Below, in pieces: positions 12,941 to 24,156 of a stretch of 64,000 bases of DNA (the stretch's first letter is position 1; each line of letters begins with the position of its first letter). The position numbers and the translations under genes were made by a program. The notes under the pieces are model-generated. The model did not search any database and was not told the origin of the DNA. It worked only from the letters and a program-made list of their open reading frames with translations. The DNA is from Adineta steineri (lineage: Eukaryota > Rotifera > Eurotatoria > Adinetida > Adinetidae): assembly GCA_905250115.1 (NCBI GenBank), contig CAJNOI010000328.1:1-64000 (forward strand), written 5' to 3'.

Positions 12941-14643
12941 ATGTCGATACTACGTTTAACAGCTGATCAAGTTCGACGATGTTTACATGGTGTTGGTTAT
13001 GAAATATTTGTTCAATCATTTTTTGATTCAAATGGTGATGGTATTGGAGATTTAAATGGACTTCGTCAAAAATTAGATTATCTTTCAGATTTAGGTATAA
13101 CATTAATATGGCTTATGCCTATTCATCCAGCTAAAACATATCATAAATATGATGTTGAAGATTATATGAATATTCATTCTGATTATGGGACAATCGAAGA
13201 TTTTCGTCATTTAATTAATGAATGTCATCAACGAGGTATACTTGTTATTCTTGATCTTGTTGCTAATCATACAAGTTATGATCATCCATGGTTTCAACAA
13301 GCACAATTAAATTCAACAAATTCATATCGAGATTATTACATATGGAAAGATAGTGAACGTGTACAACAATTAGGTTTAAATGCTTTTAATACACCAGATA
13401 TGAATGCAGCTGGTCTATGGCATAAAGTTGGACCGGAAAGTGAACATTTCGATTGGGAAGAATTTGAAAAGAAATCAAAAATTCGTATTGATGTTGATAA
13501 AGGTATGTTATATATGAAAAAGAGTTGATAGATTTTTAATTAAATATTTTAGATGATCGAATAACATCGAAATTAGCACTTTCACATGATGAAGAACAAT
13601 CAACAAATAAAAGAAAAATCGAAAAATTAACAACAAATATATATTATGCTATATTTGATCCTCGTATGCCTGATTTAAATTATGATTGTGAACGTGTTCA
13701 AGATGAAATATGTCGTATTGGTCGAACATGGCTTGAACTTGGTGTTGATGGTTTTCGTCTTGATGCTGCAAAATATTTTTATAAACCACCTCGTTTAAAA
13801 TCGAATATTTCCTGGTGGACAAAATTTCGTAATGAAATGTTACGTATTAATCCTTCGGTTTATTTAATTGGTGAAGTATGGGATTTATCAATACGAATAG
13901 CACCCTATCTTCGTTCACTTGATTCGGTATTTAATTTTGAATTAGCTGATATATTTATATCATGTATATTAAATGAAGGTAATTGTTCATCAATGTTAAA
14001 TTCATATATTCGTATAATAAATAATTATAAGAAAGAAAATCATGGAGAAATTATTGATGCTATTTTTCTATCAAATCATGATCAAAATCGTGTTATGTCA
14101 GTATTTAATAATAATGTATCAAAAGCTAAAATGGCTGCTGCATTACTTTTAACTTTACCCGGTCTTCCTTTTATATATTACGGTGAAGAAATTGGTATGT
14201 TAGGAATGAAACCACATGATAAATATCGTCGAGAACCTTTTCTTTGGTCAGCAAATCAAACACAAGGACAAACAACATGGCTTGAACCATTATATACAAC
14301 AATTAGTAATGGTTGTATTCCTCTTGATCAACAACTTAAGGATTCAAATTCATTAGTTAATCATTATAAAAAATTAATTCATATTCGTTGTCAATCTGAC
14401 ATACTTCTTTTTGGTTTATTAAAACCTATTCCAACACGTATTCGTTGTTTATGTCTTTTCGAACGAGAATATAATAATAAATCGATATTTATTGCTCATA
14501 ATATTGGATATCGAATGCAACAAATTTCTATACCTAAAATTTATTGTCATATTATTTATTCAACAAATGATAATAATCAACTAATAACCAAAGGACAACT
14601 TAATTTACAAGGTTTTTCATCGATTATTATTGATTCGAAATAA
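12941..14643 (+). CDS. Glycoside hydrolase family 13 (alpha-amylase type), probable bacterial origin
   Basis: Retaining alpha-glucan-active enzyme, substrate unknown. Two exons, 12941-13502 and 13553-14643, separated by a 50-nt intron, give 550 residues. All four GH13 signature regions are intact: DLVANH at 105-110, GFRLD with nucleophile Asp258, LIGEVWD with acid/base Glu295, and SNHDQNR with Asp364. The N-terminus holds the usual FVQSFFDSNGDGIGDLNG stretch with a calcium-site look. The segment RREPFLW...GQTTWLEP late in the barrel recalls bacterial maltogenic-type amylases, perhaps subfamily 36 (from memory, unverified). There is no signal peptide, so it is probably intracellular. Animal amylases and SLC3 proteins look different here, so horizontal acquisition with later gain of a host-type short intron is the best inference. 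Confidence 0.88.
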
Positions 14644-14780
14644 TATATGATCTTTTTGTTATATTTTTAAATTGTTTTATTTATTATTGATAAATAAATA
14701 TTATCAATAGATTTATTTTATATTATACCAATATGATTGTATTGATAGAGACGATATTCACTGTATTTCAGTCACTCGAT

Positions 14781-14891
14781 TAGAAATGTGCGGGACTGGG
14801 ATCAGAAGAAAAGCTGTATCGGGACCGAAAAAAATTTAATAGGACTATGATCGGGGCCGGGATCTAGAAAGGTCGATCCCGCACATCTTTA
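14781..14891. mobile_element. hAT-like miniature element with 8-bp target duplication
   Basis: A 111-bp GC-rich island in AT-rich DNA. It is flanked by perfect direct repeats CACTCGAT at 14773-14780 and 14892-14899, the 8-bp target duplication typical of hAT elements. The ends are imperfect inverted repeats containing the perfect 10-mer ATGTGCGGGA (14786-14795) and its complement (14877-14886). It has no coding capacity, so it is non-autonomous. Confidence 0.75.
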
Positions 14892-15010
14892 CACTCGATA
14901 GATCAATACTGTTAAGACAAAAGATATGCCTAAAATGTTCCGAAATCATTTTTTTTCAGAAGACTAAATATCAAATGAATATTTAACAGTTATTAGTTAT
15001 ACATAATATT

Positions 15011-16222
15011 CTAAAGGATAGGTGCTGTAACAGATGCTTCATTTAATTTTTTTGATTTTGGTTTTGGCCATCGACGATCTTGATGTGCCCATATAAAACT
15101 AATAGAATTATAAATTATATATATTCAACAATATTTTGTATAATCTCACCGATATGCAATACCAGCTATCGTACCACCGAGCAAAGGTCCAATCCAATAG
15201 ATCCAATGATCTGCCCATTGATTAGCTACTATAGCTGGACCTAAAGAACGAGCTGGATTCAAACTTGCACCAGTATATGATCCTCTATAATAACAAACAA
15301 ATGAGCATATATATTATAAAAATAGTGTAGATATACGCAGTAAGAATATTTCCAACTAATGTAAATCCAATTAATAAAGGTGCTAGACCAGTTTTAGATT
15401 TTGTATCAAGTGCTACCAGTAATATAACAGTGACAAACAAAAATGTAATAAAAAATTCAATAATTAAACCCTATGTTTAAATTTTAAATCTACATATTTT
15501 TCAATACAAAAAAATTTTACCTGCCACCATTCTATCATGTCAATTTTGTTTAACAAAGTTGCACCTCCATGACATTGTGTATAAGAATCACGAGAAACTA
15601 ATAAACGTACGAGACCAGCTGCTCCAATACCTATATTTCAAAATTTAGAAATAATTTTATTCGAATTATATCTACCTGCAATTATTTGCATTATAACATA
15701 AATTATAGCTAAATAGTATCGAATTTCTCCAGCAATAAATACTCCTAATGTAACACATGGATTAAGATGTGTACCACTGAGAAATAAAACGTTAAATTAT
15801 ATATAAAAATCATATTTCTATTACCTAATATGACCTAAAATGAATAAACTAAACATACGTTCTATGAATAAACCTTTTTCAACTAACCAAAACTTGCTAA
15901 AAGTACCATTAATGTACATCCAAAAGAGAAAGCTCCTTGAATAATATTTCCTGAAGTACTACATCCACCCCATAAACCGAACGTAACTAATAGAAAAGTT
16001 CCTACCTAAATGAAACTCTCCCTGATAGAAAAAAACAAGTCATTATATATTGAAATAATTACGAATTCAACAATAATAGGTCGAATAATCGTAATAAATA
16101 AACTTTCTCTTTTATGTTGAGCATCTCGTGATCCACGAATATTTCTAAAAACAAATAAAAAAATTTTTCTATTATTAACTAATCCGATTTTATACTTACT
16201 CGAAAATCCGTACACGATGCAT
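15011..16222 (-). CDS. Aquaporin (water channel), nine exons with a 10-nt microexon
   Basis: Membrane channel of the MIP family. Coding exons in transcript order: 16200-16222, 16063-16144, 15888-16005, 15825-15834, 15676-15776, 15521-15630, 15337-15470, 15150-15284, 15011-15098; they sum to 801 nt, 266 residues, with every phase consistent. The first pore half carries [18 protein letters not shown], with NPC in place of the usual NPA; the second carries [13 protein letters not shown] with normal NPA and the selectivity-filter Arg. A Ser rather than Asp after NPAR favours a water channel over an aquaglyceroporin, and spacing before the second NPA resembles TIP/AQP8 types (from memory). The 10-nt exon 4 supplies part of GHIS and is needed to keep frame. 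The start is fixed by frame with exon 2, not by the longest open frame. Confidence 0.92.
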
Positions 16223-18294
16223 GACTTTGGAAATTTTTAATTATCATATTAAAATTGGCGCTCATATAAGAATGACTTATTAAATCAAAGTATTATTTAT
16301 TTTTGCTATGTATAAATCTCATCAAAATTCTTATAGAAAGATAAGATCATCATATAAATTGATTAGACCAACAACACTTTTCCCTTTCACTCATATATAC
16401 CAATATATGCTTCCGTGTGAAATATTCCAGCCGGTCAAAGAAGAAGAAGAAGATGAAACCTATTGAATTCTGAAAGCCTCAGGGTTACATTAAATCTTTG
16501 ATTCTTGGATGATATGTAGTCAAAAAAAGAAAGGCGGACATCATGTTTCGTTAATGAAATTATAGCTAGAAGTCATTGTAATAATAATCATGATGATGTT
16601 GAGATATATATATATATATATATATGTTTGACCTTATTTAATGACAAGAAACGAACATCGTTAGATTTTGTTCTCATACATATAAAAATGTTAAATGTCT
16701 GAGTGAGAGAATATGTTTCATTTTTTTACGCTTACTTACTCACTAAATGTTTGAACATATTCTTTTTTTTCGTTATTGACAAGTCAAGTGGAAAATGAGT
16801 AAAAGAAACGAACGAATGCGTTTCAATTTATTTTTAACGTTAAAGAAGTTAGCTATTTACCGACACTGACGCCGGCGGATCAGGTAAGCTAAATACTTGA
16901 ATCAACATTCTATTAGTTCAAGTGATTCGAATTGTGCATTTTGTATATCGTTCATATATTTTGTTGATATAACCAATTTAAGCAGTGAAGACTGGCAATG
17001 ATGATGATGATGATGATGATGATGATAATATCTGGCATTGCCCTCAAGCGCCATCAGCTATATGACCAACACACTATGGCTGATATCTTTCTCATTGTAA
17101 CTCGTATTTTACCTCAAGCTTTATATTAGTCTGTTCTTCATTTCCAAAAAATTAGATGAAATCTATTTTGGTTAAAGATTAGTATCTCGATCATTCAATC
17201 TTATTTATTTATTTTATATAAGAATTAATCATCTCAACGAATAATTCATATAACAAAAAAAATTTATACTAAAGGAAAAAATTCAATAATAATGTAGCCG
17301 AAAAAAACCATAATTTAATAAATTAACAGGTATAATTTTTCTATCTACGGTATTTTAATCATAATTGAATTTAGTATAAGTAACATTCCATATAAGCTTA
17401 CAAATTCATAGCCTATGGTAAAAAAGAAAAGTATTATTTGTGTACTGGTAGTTACAATTTTTATTCAGTGGCGGATCTAGCTATTGGGCGACCGCCACCC
17501 CCTTGAAAATAAATACTTTGACAAATACTCAATACAGGTAGAACACTATAGATTTCTCTCCTAAAAAATAACACTACTTTCCACTTTTTTTTATAAATCG
17601 CCACCCCTGATTTTATTACAAAGAAAAAGAACTATAAGTTTCGTATTATGATCACATAGTTTTCGATGAAGTCTTATTCTATGAATCGGACTTTGTCCAT
17701 TTAGATTTTTTTCTATGTAATAAATTCTTTTATAAGATTAATAACGTTAAGTTCTTTTTTGTTTTATATGCTTATTATTCTTTTTGCATTCATTTATTGA
17801 CATAACCAATCCGTATTGGAGTATATTTTTCTTTCCTTGCCATTAACCAATCCAAATAGATGAAAAAAAAGAAAGAAGAAAAAGAAGTCGATAGTCATCA
17901 TTGATGAAACAATGTACATAAAAGGCAGAAGAAGAAGAAGAAAAAAAGAATCTTGCCTTGACTGTTATTTATATAGTTTTATATTAGTAGGAAAAAAGAG
18001 AGAAAAAAAAGGTTAGTTTTCTTCTTTTTTTCTCTTCTCTCTATCGTCGTCATTTCTTTTTACTTGAAGGCAGTAGATGCAATAACGACGAATAGAAACA
18101 TCGGAACTGGTACGGCATACAACACTATCCATACATTCATCGAACGCCCATTAGCCATTTTTTTTCTACCGACATTATTTCTTTTTTCTCCCTCGCTCTC
18201 TCTCACTCCCCTTTCTCGTTTGCATACGATTTGAGTCGAGCGGCGTTTGCATAGCATTACACATTGTACGAACACATCCGCAAGCGGTCGTCTC
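16223..18294. other. Intergenic between divergent aquaporin and AP-2 genes
   Basis: Holds a TA run (16606-16625), an ATG trinucleotide microsatellite (16998-17026) and one hAT-like miniature element (17466-17609). The short reverse open frame at 18060-18296 overlaps the AP-2 start region and has no family resemblance. Confidence 0.5.
17466..17609 (+). mobile_element. hAT-like miniature element, copy A
   Basis: A 144-bp element starting CAGTGGCGGATCTAGC and ending CGCCACCCCTG, ends that recall hAT termini. Flanking octamers TTTTTATT (17458-17465) and ATTTTATT (17610-17617) differ by one base, consistent with an 8-bp target duplication. A second, diverged copy lies at 28359-28498 in the opposite orientation, similar end to end. 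No coding capacity. Confidence 0.8.
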
Positions 18295-20134
18295 ATGTCA
18301 TTTCACCACCTTCATCATCATCATCTTGCTGAAAATTCCTGGCAGGTAAATTGGTTTGCTATCGAAACGGATAGTGTCCTGCATACATATATAGACAAAA
18401 GATAAGAGAGAAATAATATTTTTATCCATCATGTACAGATGTCATATGTATGTATATATATATGTATGAATAAGAAGATAAAACATCTTATATATATATA
18501 TATATAATTAATCATACTTGCAATGACTATAAGGATTGTAAATAATATTTAAACTTTGACTTTACAACAAAAACGCAGAAGAAGATAATAATCTATTTAG
18601 TCAAACTTTGATATTTTATATTAAATTTTTTGAAATGATATTATAGGATCGATCATATAATTTTGTAAATAATTCAACAGCTCCAAATCGAAATAATACA
18701 CAAGTATCATCATCATCAACATCGGGCAATGTTGATTTTCAACCACCGTATTTTCCACCACCATTTTCAAATGTATCTCATCATTCTCATCAACATCCAT
18801 TCGAACAAATTCAATCAAATCATTCACATAATCTTGATTATACATCATCATCATCACCGCCATTTACTGGTAATCAAGCATCACAATCATATAATTCTCT
18901 TGTTCGTTCATCAGCTGTTAACATCGATGAAACAATAGCACCATTAAGTCATCCTTATGGTGCATATGCTGCTTCATATTATAGTCGTCATGCAATGGTA
19001 CTTGATCCAGAATCTTTACAACTTTATCGAAGTGGTTTATTAGGCGCCGATCCTACAAATACAGCCGCTTTTCGAGTATATATATATAACTTTTAAAATC
19101 ATATTTTGAATAAAACAAATGAATTATTTTAGGTTCCGGGTCTTGATGATAATGTTCCACCAGGACTTTCTGAACATTATCGAACATCATTTCAACGAGG
19201 TAATTGAATATAGCATGAAATAAAAAGCAATAACTTATATTTATTTCTGATATAGATCCACGTCGAGTTGATACCAAAGAAGGTATTCAGTTAAATCTAG
19301 GTACTGGCAATGGTCCAATAGCTCCAACAGATGTATTTTGTAGTGTACCAGGTCGATTATCATTACTTAGTTCAAATTCGAAATATAAAGTATGTGTTGC
19401 TGAAGTTCAAAGACGTCTTTCACCACCTGAATGTCTTAATGCTTCGTTACTTGGAGGAATATTACGAAGGTATTTTCTTTTCTTATATATATACATAAAT
19501 ATATATGATTATTTATTTTAGAGCTAAATCAAAAAATGGTGGAAGAATGTTACGTGAGAAACTTGAAAAAATTGGTGTTAGTTTACCAGCTGGAAGACGT
19601 AAAGCAGCAACAGTTACGTTATTAACATCACTTGTTGAAGGTGAAGCTGCACATTTAGCACGTGATTTTCATTATGTATGTGATCAAGAATTTCCTGCTC
19701 GTCAATGTGCTGAATATAATAATCGTCAATATCATACAATACATTTACAAGAACCAGGCGGTATAACAAAACGTAAACAAAATATTCTTGCTGCCAAGTA
19801 AAGAAAAAATTTTTTTTTTTCATCTTTTAATAAATTCTTTTTCTCTAGACAATTAATAAAAGAATTTACTGATTTAATATCACATGATCGTTCACCATTA
19901 GGTACAAATAGTCGTTTAGCACCTGTACTTGATATATCAATTCAAAAACATTTAACCCATTTTTCATTAGTTACACATGGTTTTGGTACACCGGCTATAA
20001 TTGGTGCAATGTCAGCATTACAAAATTATCTAACTGAAATGAATAAAACATTTGACAAAACCACAACAACAACATCGTCATCATCAAATGATACTAAAAA
20101 AGAGTTAGATCTTTTCAATACTAAAACTGCATAG
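18295..20134 (+). CDS. TFAP2: Transcription factor AP-2
   Basis: Dimeric nuclear DNA-binding factor of the AP-2 family. Six exons (18295-18345, 18647-19075, 19133-19199, 19256-19469, 19522-19797, 19849-20134) join in phase to 440 residues, a normal length. The N-terminal part holds the activation motif [11 protein letters not shown], shared with vertebrate AP-2 proteins. The DNA-binding and helix-span-helix region (about residues 215-415) contains [65 protein letters not shown] and [18 protein letters not shown]. The first exon encodes [17 protein letters not shown] and was placed by its GTAAAT donor and the matching phase-0 acceptor at 18646; that start is inferred. Ends in a Thr/Ser-rich tail. 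Animal AP-2 acts in ectoderm and neural development. Confidence 0.95.
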
Positions 20135-21068
20135 ATATTATCCTAATTAAACGTCAGAGAAAACAAAAATAAAGAACTATTATACATTCCAAATTCTTGT
20201 ATTTGTGCGTGTTTTGCTTTATTTCTGCAGCTTAAAATAAAATAAAAAAATATGCAGAAAAAAAAAACGAATTTTTATTAACAATAGTGCGTACTACTCC
20301 GAGCTAAATGACAAATGGTTAAAGATGTGCTGAATATACATATATATATATATACGCCGTTTGTTTATGATAGAATAATGTACAATACCAGTAAAAGAAT
20401 AGGCAAAAATAAACAAGATCAAAGTAAAAGACACAACGGGTGTATGCATCTGCATACACAACCTTAGGCATTCGATGGTGCCCTTCAGTTAAAAAGAACT
20501 GTATATACTTCAACTAGTAGTTGATAACTGTTGAATGATAATAATAGACGGTATTATTGGCTAAATGGAATTAGAAGTATTTTTTAAAGATATTCAAGAT
20601 GAGATTAAAATCATATATAAACAAATTTCTTGTTGTTTTTTTTGCCGAGAAAATAGCTTATTGTTTAACCAGCTGGATTGATAAGAAATATATATATGTT
20701 CAAATGAATGATATTAGTTTTTCAACAATAAAATTTTATAACTAAATCGTTTTTTTTGTTGTTATTGTTAGGCACATTGTCTATTATATGTATTTAAAAA
20801 TAGAAACATATAACAAAGGGATACGCCTACAAAAAAATCATAAATCCAATGACGTATATAGATTTTTTTCTCGTTCTATCGTATTCAAAAAAATTTGCCT
20901 ATTCATTATCTTCTTGCTTATTTTTTGCATTCATTTTATCGTTCGTTCCGGTGAATGCACACGTACACACGCATAATTTTATTGATGATAAACGTAAAAG
21001 AAAAAAAGATTAAGAAACGAATAATGACATTTAATCTTTGTACTTTTTAATATATTATTTTAGAACAA
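20135..21068. other. Intergenic, no gene seen
   Basis: AT-rich spacer with poly-A and TA runs. The acceptor-like ATTTTAG just before the start at 21069 suggests a 5' UTR intron of the next gene begins in this interval. Confidence 0.45.
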
Positions 21069-23360
21069 ATGGAATCAACTGATTCAATAAGTCGATCATC
21101 ATTATTATCATCAATTGGTGAAAATTTAGAAATATTTTCTGTAATTTGGCTTGATTTATCAACAAATAATATCCATGAAAATATCGATATTCAACATCAA
21201 CTTCGTTCAATAATAAATTATTTAAAACTTTTTGAAGATATTGATGATTGTGAACAATATATCCGATCATTATCAAAAGATGATCGAATTGTTATACTTA
21301 CAAATGAAAATTTAGCTTTAGATATTACATCACGTATACATCAACTTCGACGTATTTCATCAATCTATATTTATTCAATAGATAATGAAAAAGATTATGA
21401 ATGGACAAATCAATATAAAAAGGTTTGATTCATTAATTATGAAAACTAACAAAGAAGAATAACTCATTTTCAACAGTAAACCTCTCCCTCCCGTAATAAA
21501 AGGGCCAGGCCCTACTATTATGGTTCCACAACTTGCACTTTTCTTTGTGAAAAAATCACCGTACCCCCCTAGCGCGTTTTTTTACTTACTATTTAGAAGC
21601 GACTTCTTTTGTGAGGGAGATTTAGTATTACATTATAAGAAATTACTAAAAGCGTGTTCATATAGATAAGATGAATTTTTGTTTAGATTAAATATACGCA
21701 TAATGATCTGGATGAAGTTGTTGCTCGAATAAAAATTGATCATATAAAACGAAAAAAATTAGAAGAACCATTAATTATCAATGTATTTGATACTAATCAA
21801 TCCACTGATCGTTTATCATCGAATACAAATACTCAATTTCTTCATTCACAATTATTAATTCATTTTTTACTTAATACAAAATTAACAAACGAACAAATTA
21901 TTGAAAATAAAAAAGAATTAATTGATCTTTGTAAAACTGAATATCAAGATAATACAAGTCAATTAAAAATTTTACATGAATTTGAATATAATTATTTACC
22001 ATCAAATGCATTATGGTGGTATAAACTCGATTCATTTCTTTATCAATTTTTATATAAATCATTAAATACAATAAATATTGATTTACTTTATTTATTACAA
22101 TTTTTTATACATGATCTTATACGACAAGTAAAACAATATCAATCATCAACATTAACACGTGTCTATCGAAGTTATTTAATATCAAATGATGAATTACAAT
22201 TATTTGAAGAATCTATTGGAAAATATATTTCAATAAATACATTTTTTTCAGCATTTATTAAATCTGACGATGCATTAAATTATTTTAATGATTATGAACA
22301 AGATAATAATGATACCCTTAAAAAATTATTATTTAAAATTGATGCTGATCCACGTTTAATGAAAACTAAACCATTTGGAAATATAACTGTTCATAGTCAA
22401 ACAACTAATGAAGAAGAAATTTTATTTTCATTAGGAAGTATTTTTCGTATAACAAGTGTAAATCGAGGTAAAAATGATATTTATACAATACATTTAACAT
22501 TATGTAGTGATGATAATTCACATTTGAAAACTATATTTGATCATATTAAACATCAATATGGTGAAAATGATATAAATCTTCTTTCATTTGGTAATGCATT
22601 AAGACGAATGGGTAAATTAGATGAAGCTGAAAAATGTTATCAACGTTTACTTCATGATTCAACATATGATCAAGATATCATAAGTCGTACATATCATCAT
22701 TTAGGTCGATTAGCTGAAACAAAAGGTGACAATGATGTAAGTCTTGAGTATTTACATAAAGCATTAGATATAAAATTAAAAATAATGAAATCAAATGATC
22801 CAAGTATTGCACAAAGTTATAATTGTATTGGAATTGTACATCAACAAAAAGGTGAACAAACAAAAGCACTTGAAGCATTTCATAAAGCATTAACTATATG
22901 GAAACGTGCATATGGTAAAAATCATCCAAATGTTGCTGGATGTTACAATAATATGGGTGTTGTTTTTAAACGAGAAAAAAGATATCCGGAAGCACTTGAA
23001 TCATTTCAAAGAGCTTTAGCTATACGTGCAAGACATCCTTCTGCTAATCATCATGATTTAGCTGGATCACATAATAACATTGGTGCTGTTTATGAACGTT
23101 TAGGTCATCATGATCTTGCTGTTGATCATTATAATTTAGCGCTTAATATTAAAACAAAATCTCTTCCACCACAACATCCATCAATAGCATCAACACTTGA
23201 AAATATGGGTTATGTTTATGAGAATAGAAAAGCATATATACAAGCATTATCATATCTTGAAAGAGCAGCTGCAATCTATCGTCATTCATTACCTCCGACA
23301 CATCATGATGTTATGAAAATTGAAGAAAGTATTCGACGTGTATCATCAAAACTGCAATAA
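21069..23360 (+). CDS. ADP-ribosyltransferase-like domain plus TPR repeats
   Basis: Two exons, 21069-21422 and 21687-23360, give 675 residues. Three parts are visible. An N-terminal domain (1-135) ends in basic IKRKK-type sequence and resembles leader domains of bdelloid ART/TPR proteins known to me only from memory. A middle domain shows the arginine-type mono-ADP-ribosyltransferase R-S-ExE pattern: VYRSY with Arg279, NTFFSAF with Ser306, and NEEEILF with Glu360 and Glu362, followed by SLGSIFRI. The C-terminal part (about 385-665) holds six or seven TPR units of the kinesin-light-chain type, such as SYNCIGIVHQQKGEQTKALE and CYNNMGVVFKREKRYPEALE. It would transfer ADP-ribose from NAD to a protein chosen through the TPRs; target unknown. 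The intron carries a probable miniature transposon. Confidence 0.85.
21479..21625. mobile_element. Possible Tc1/mariner-type miniature element in an intron
   Basis: Inside the ART/TPR intron, a GC-richer 147-bp block is bounded by TA dinucleotides (21477-21478 and 21626-21627). Its ends are similar in inverted orientation (AACCTCTCCCTCCC versus complement of the end, CTAAATCTCCCTCAC). No coding capacity. Terminal match is imperfect, so this is a moderate call. Confidence 0.45.
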
Positions 23361-24156
23361 TACGATTTTTTTTGTTTTCTATATATTTTTTATTAATTTA
23401 ATAATACTGCGTCAAAAATGTGTAATACTATTTTCAATATACTCAATGTAACATAACTAAATCATCTCCTAAGGTTATTCCTTATCCTGCAGGTAACACA
23501 AACGACTAATTTCAATCGTACGATACTTAATAAGTCTTATTATATGAAATAAAGAGATTTCCCTCAAGCTTCTATTCTACGCATGAGTTCCGATAAAAGA
23601 TCAATATTTTCTTAAAGAAATCTCTACTCTAAAGTTATTTCCTTTTATCTTCTTTCTTTAAGTATTCGATTCACTACTGAATACAAAATAAGTGTGCAAT
23701 CAACACAGCGGATATTAACTCTGCCTTGTTGTTTGTTACTATACTGAATGACCTATTTTCATTTACAGTAAAATCACATCTATCGTCTTTCGTTTTATGA
23801 TTTTTCATCAACTAAATATTTATGATTATCAAAACAAATGATTTTTATGCACATATTTAAAAAGAATCAAGCACATGAGAACAGAAAAATATTAGGTAAG
23901 AATAAAAAGGATAGAAAATCTAGCACAAATGACAAATAAAACATATTTGAAAAAGAAGGCATTAAAAAAAAGACACTCACTATTGACATCTACTTATACG
24001 AATATAAATGACAATTACATATTATGTGCACATTATTTAATGATAAGAAGAAGAAGAAAAAAAAGCTCTTTCTTATGTGTTCATTTAAAAGAGAAAACAA
24101 GATTTATCATTTACACATTACAAAAAAAAAAAGTATAGAAAAACATATAAACATAT
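23361..24156. other. Intergenic between convergent genes
   Basis: About 0.8 kb separating the 3' ends of the ART/TPR and protein 4.1 genes. No gene seen; the frame at 23929-24138 is lysine-rich low complexity. Confidence 0.5.

Noticed and set aside
16006..16215. 69-codon reverse frame taken as a gene
   Set aside because: It is aquaporin exon 2 read through introns on both sides; it was replaced by the joined model.
16998..17026. ATG trinucleotide run as a repeat-coding region
   Set aside because: Simple microsatellite in a non-coding interval without an open frame of any length.
18060..18296. Reverse-strand open frame of 78 codons over the AP-2 start
   Set aside because: It overlaps the inferred AP-2 first exon and upstream region, shows no family resemblance, and is compositionally driven.
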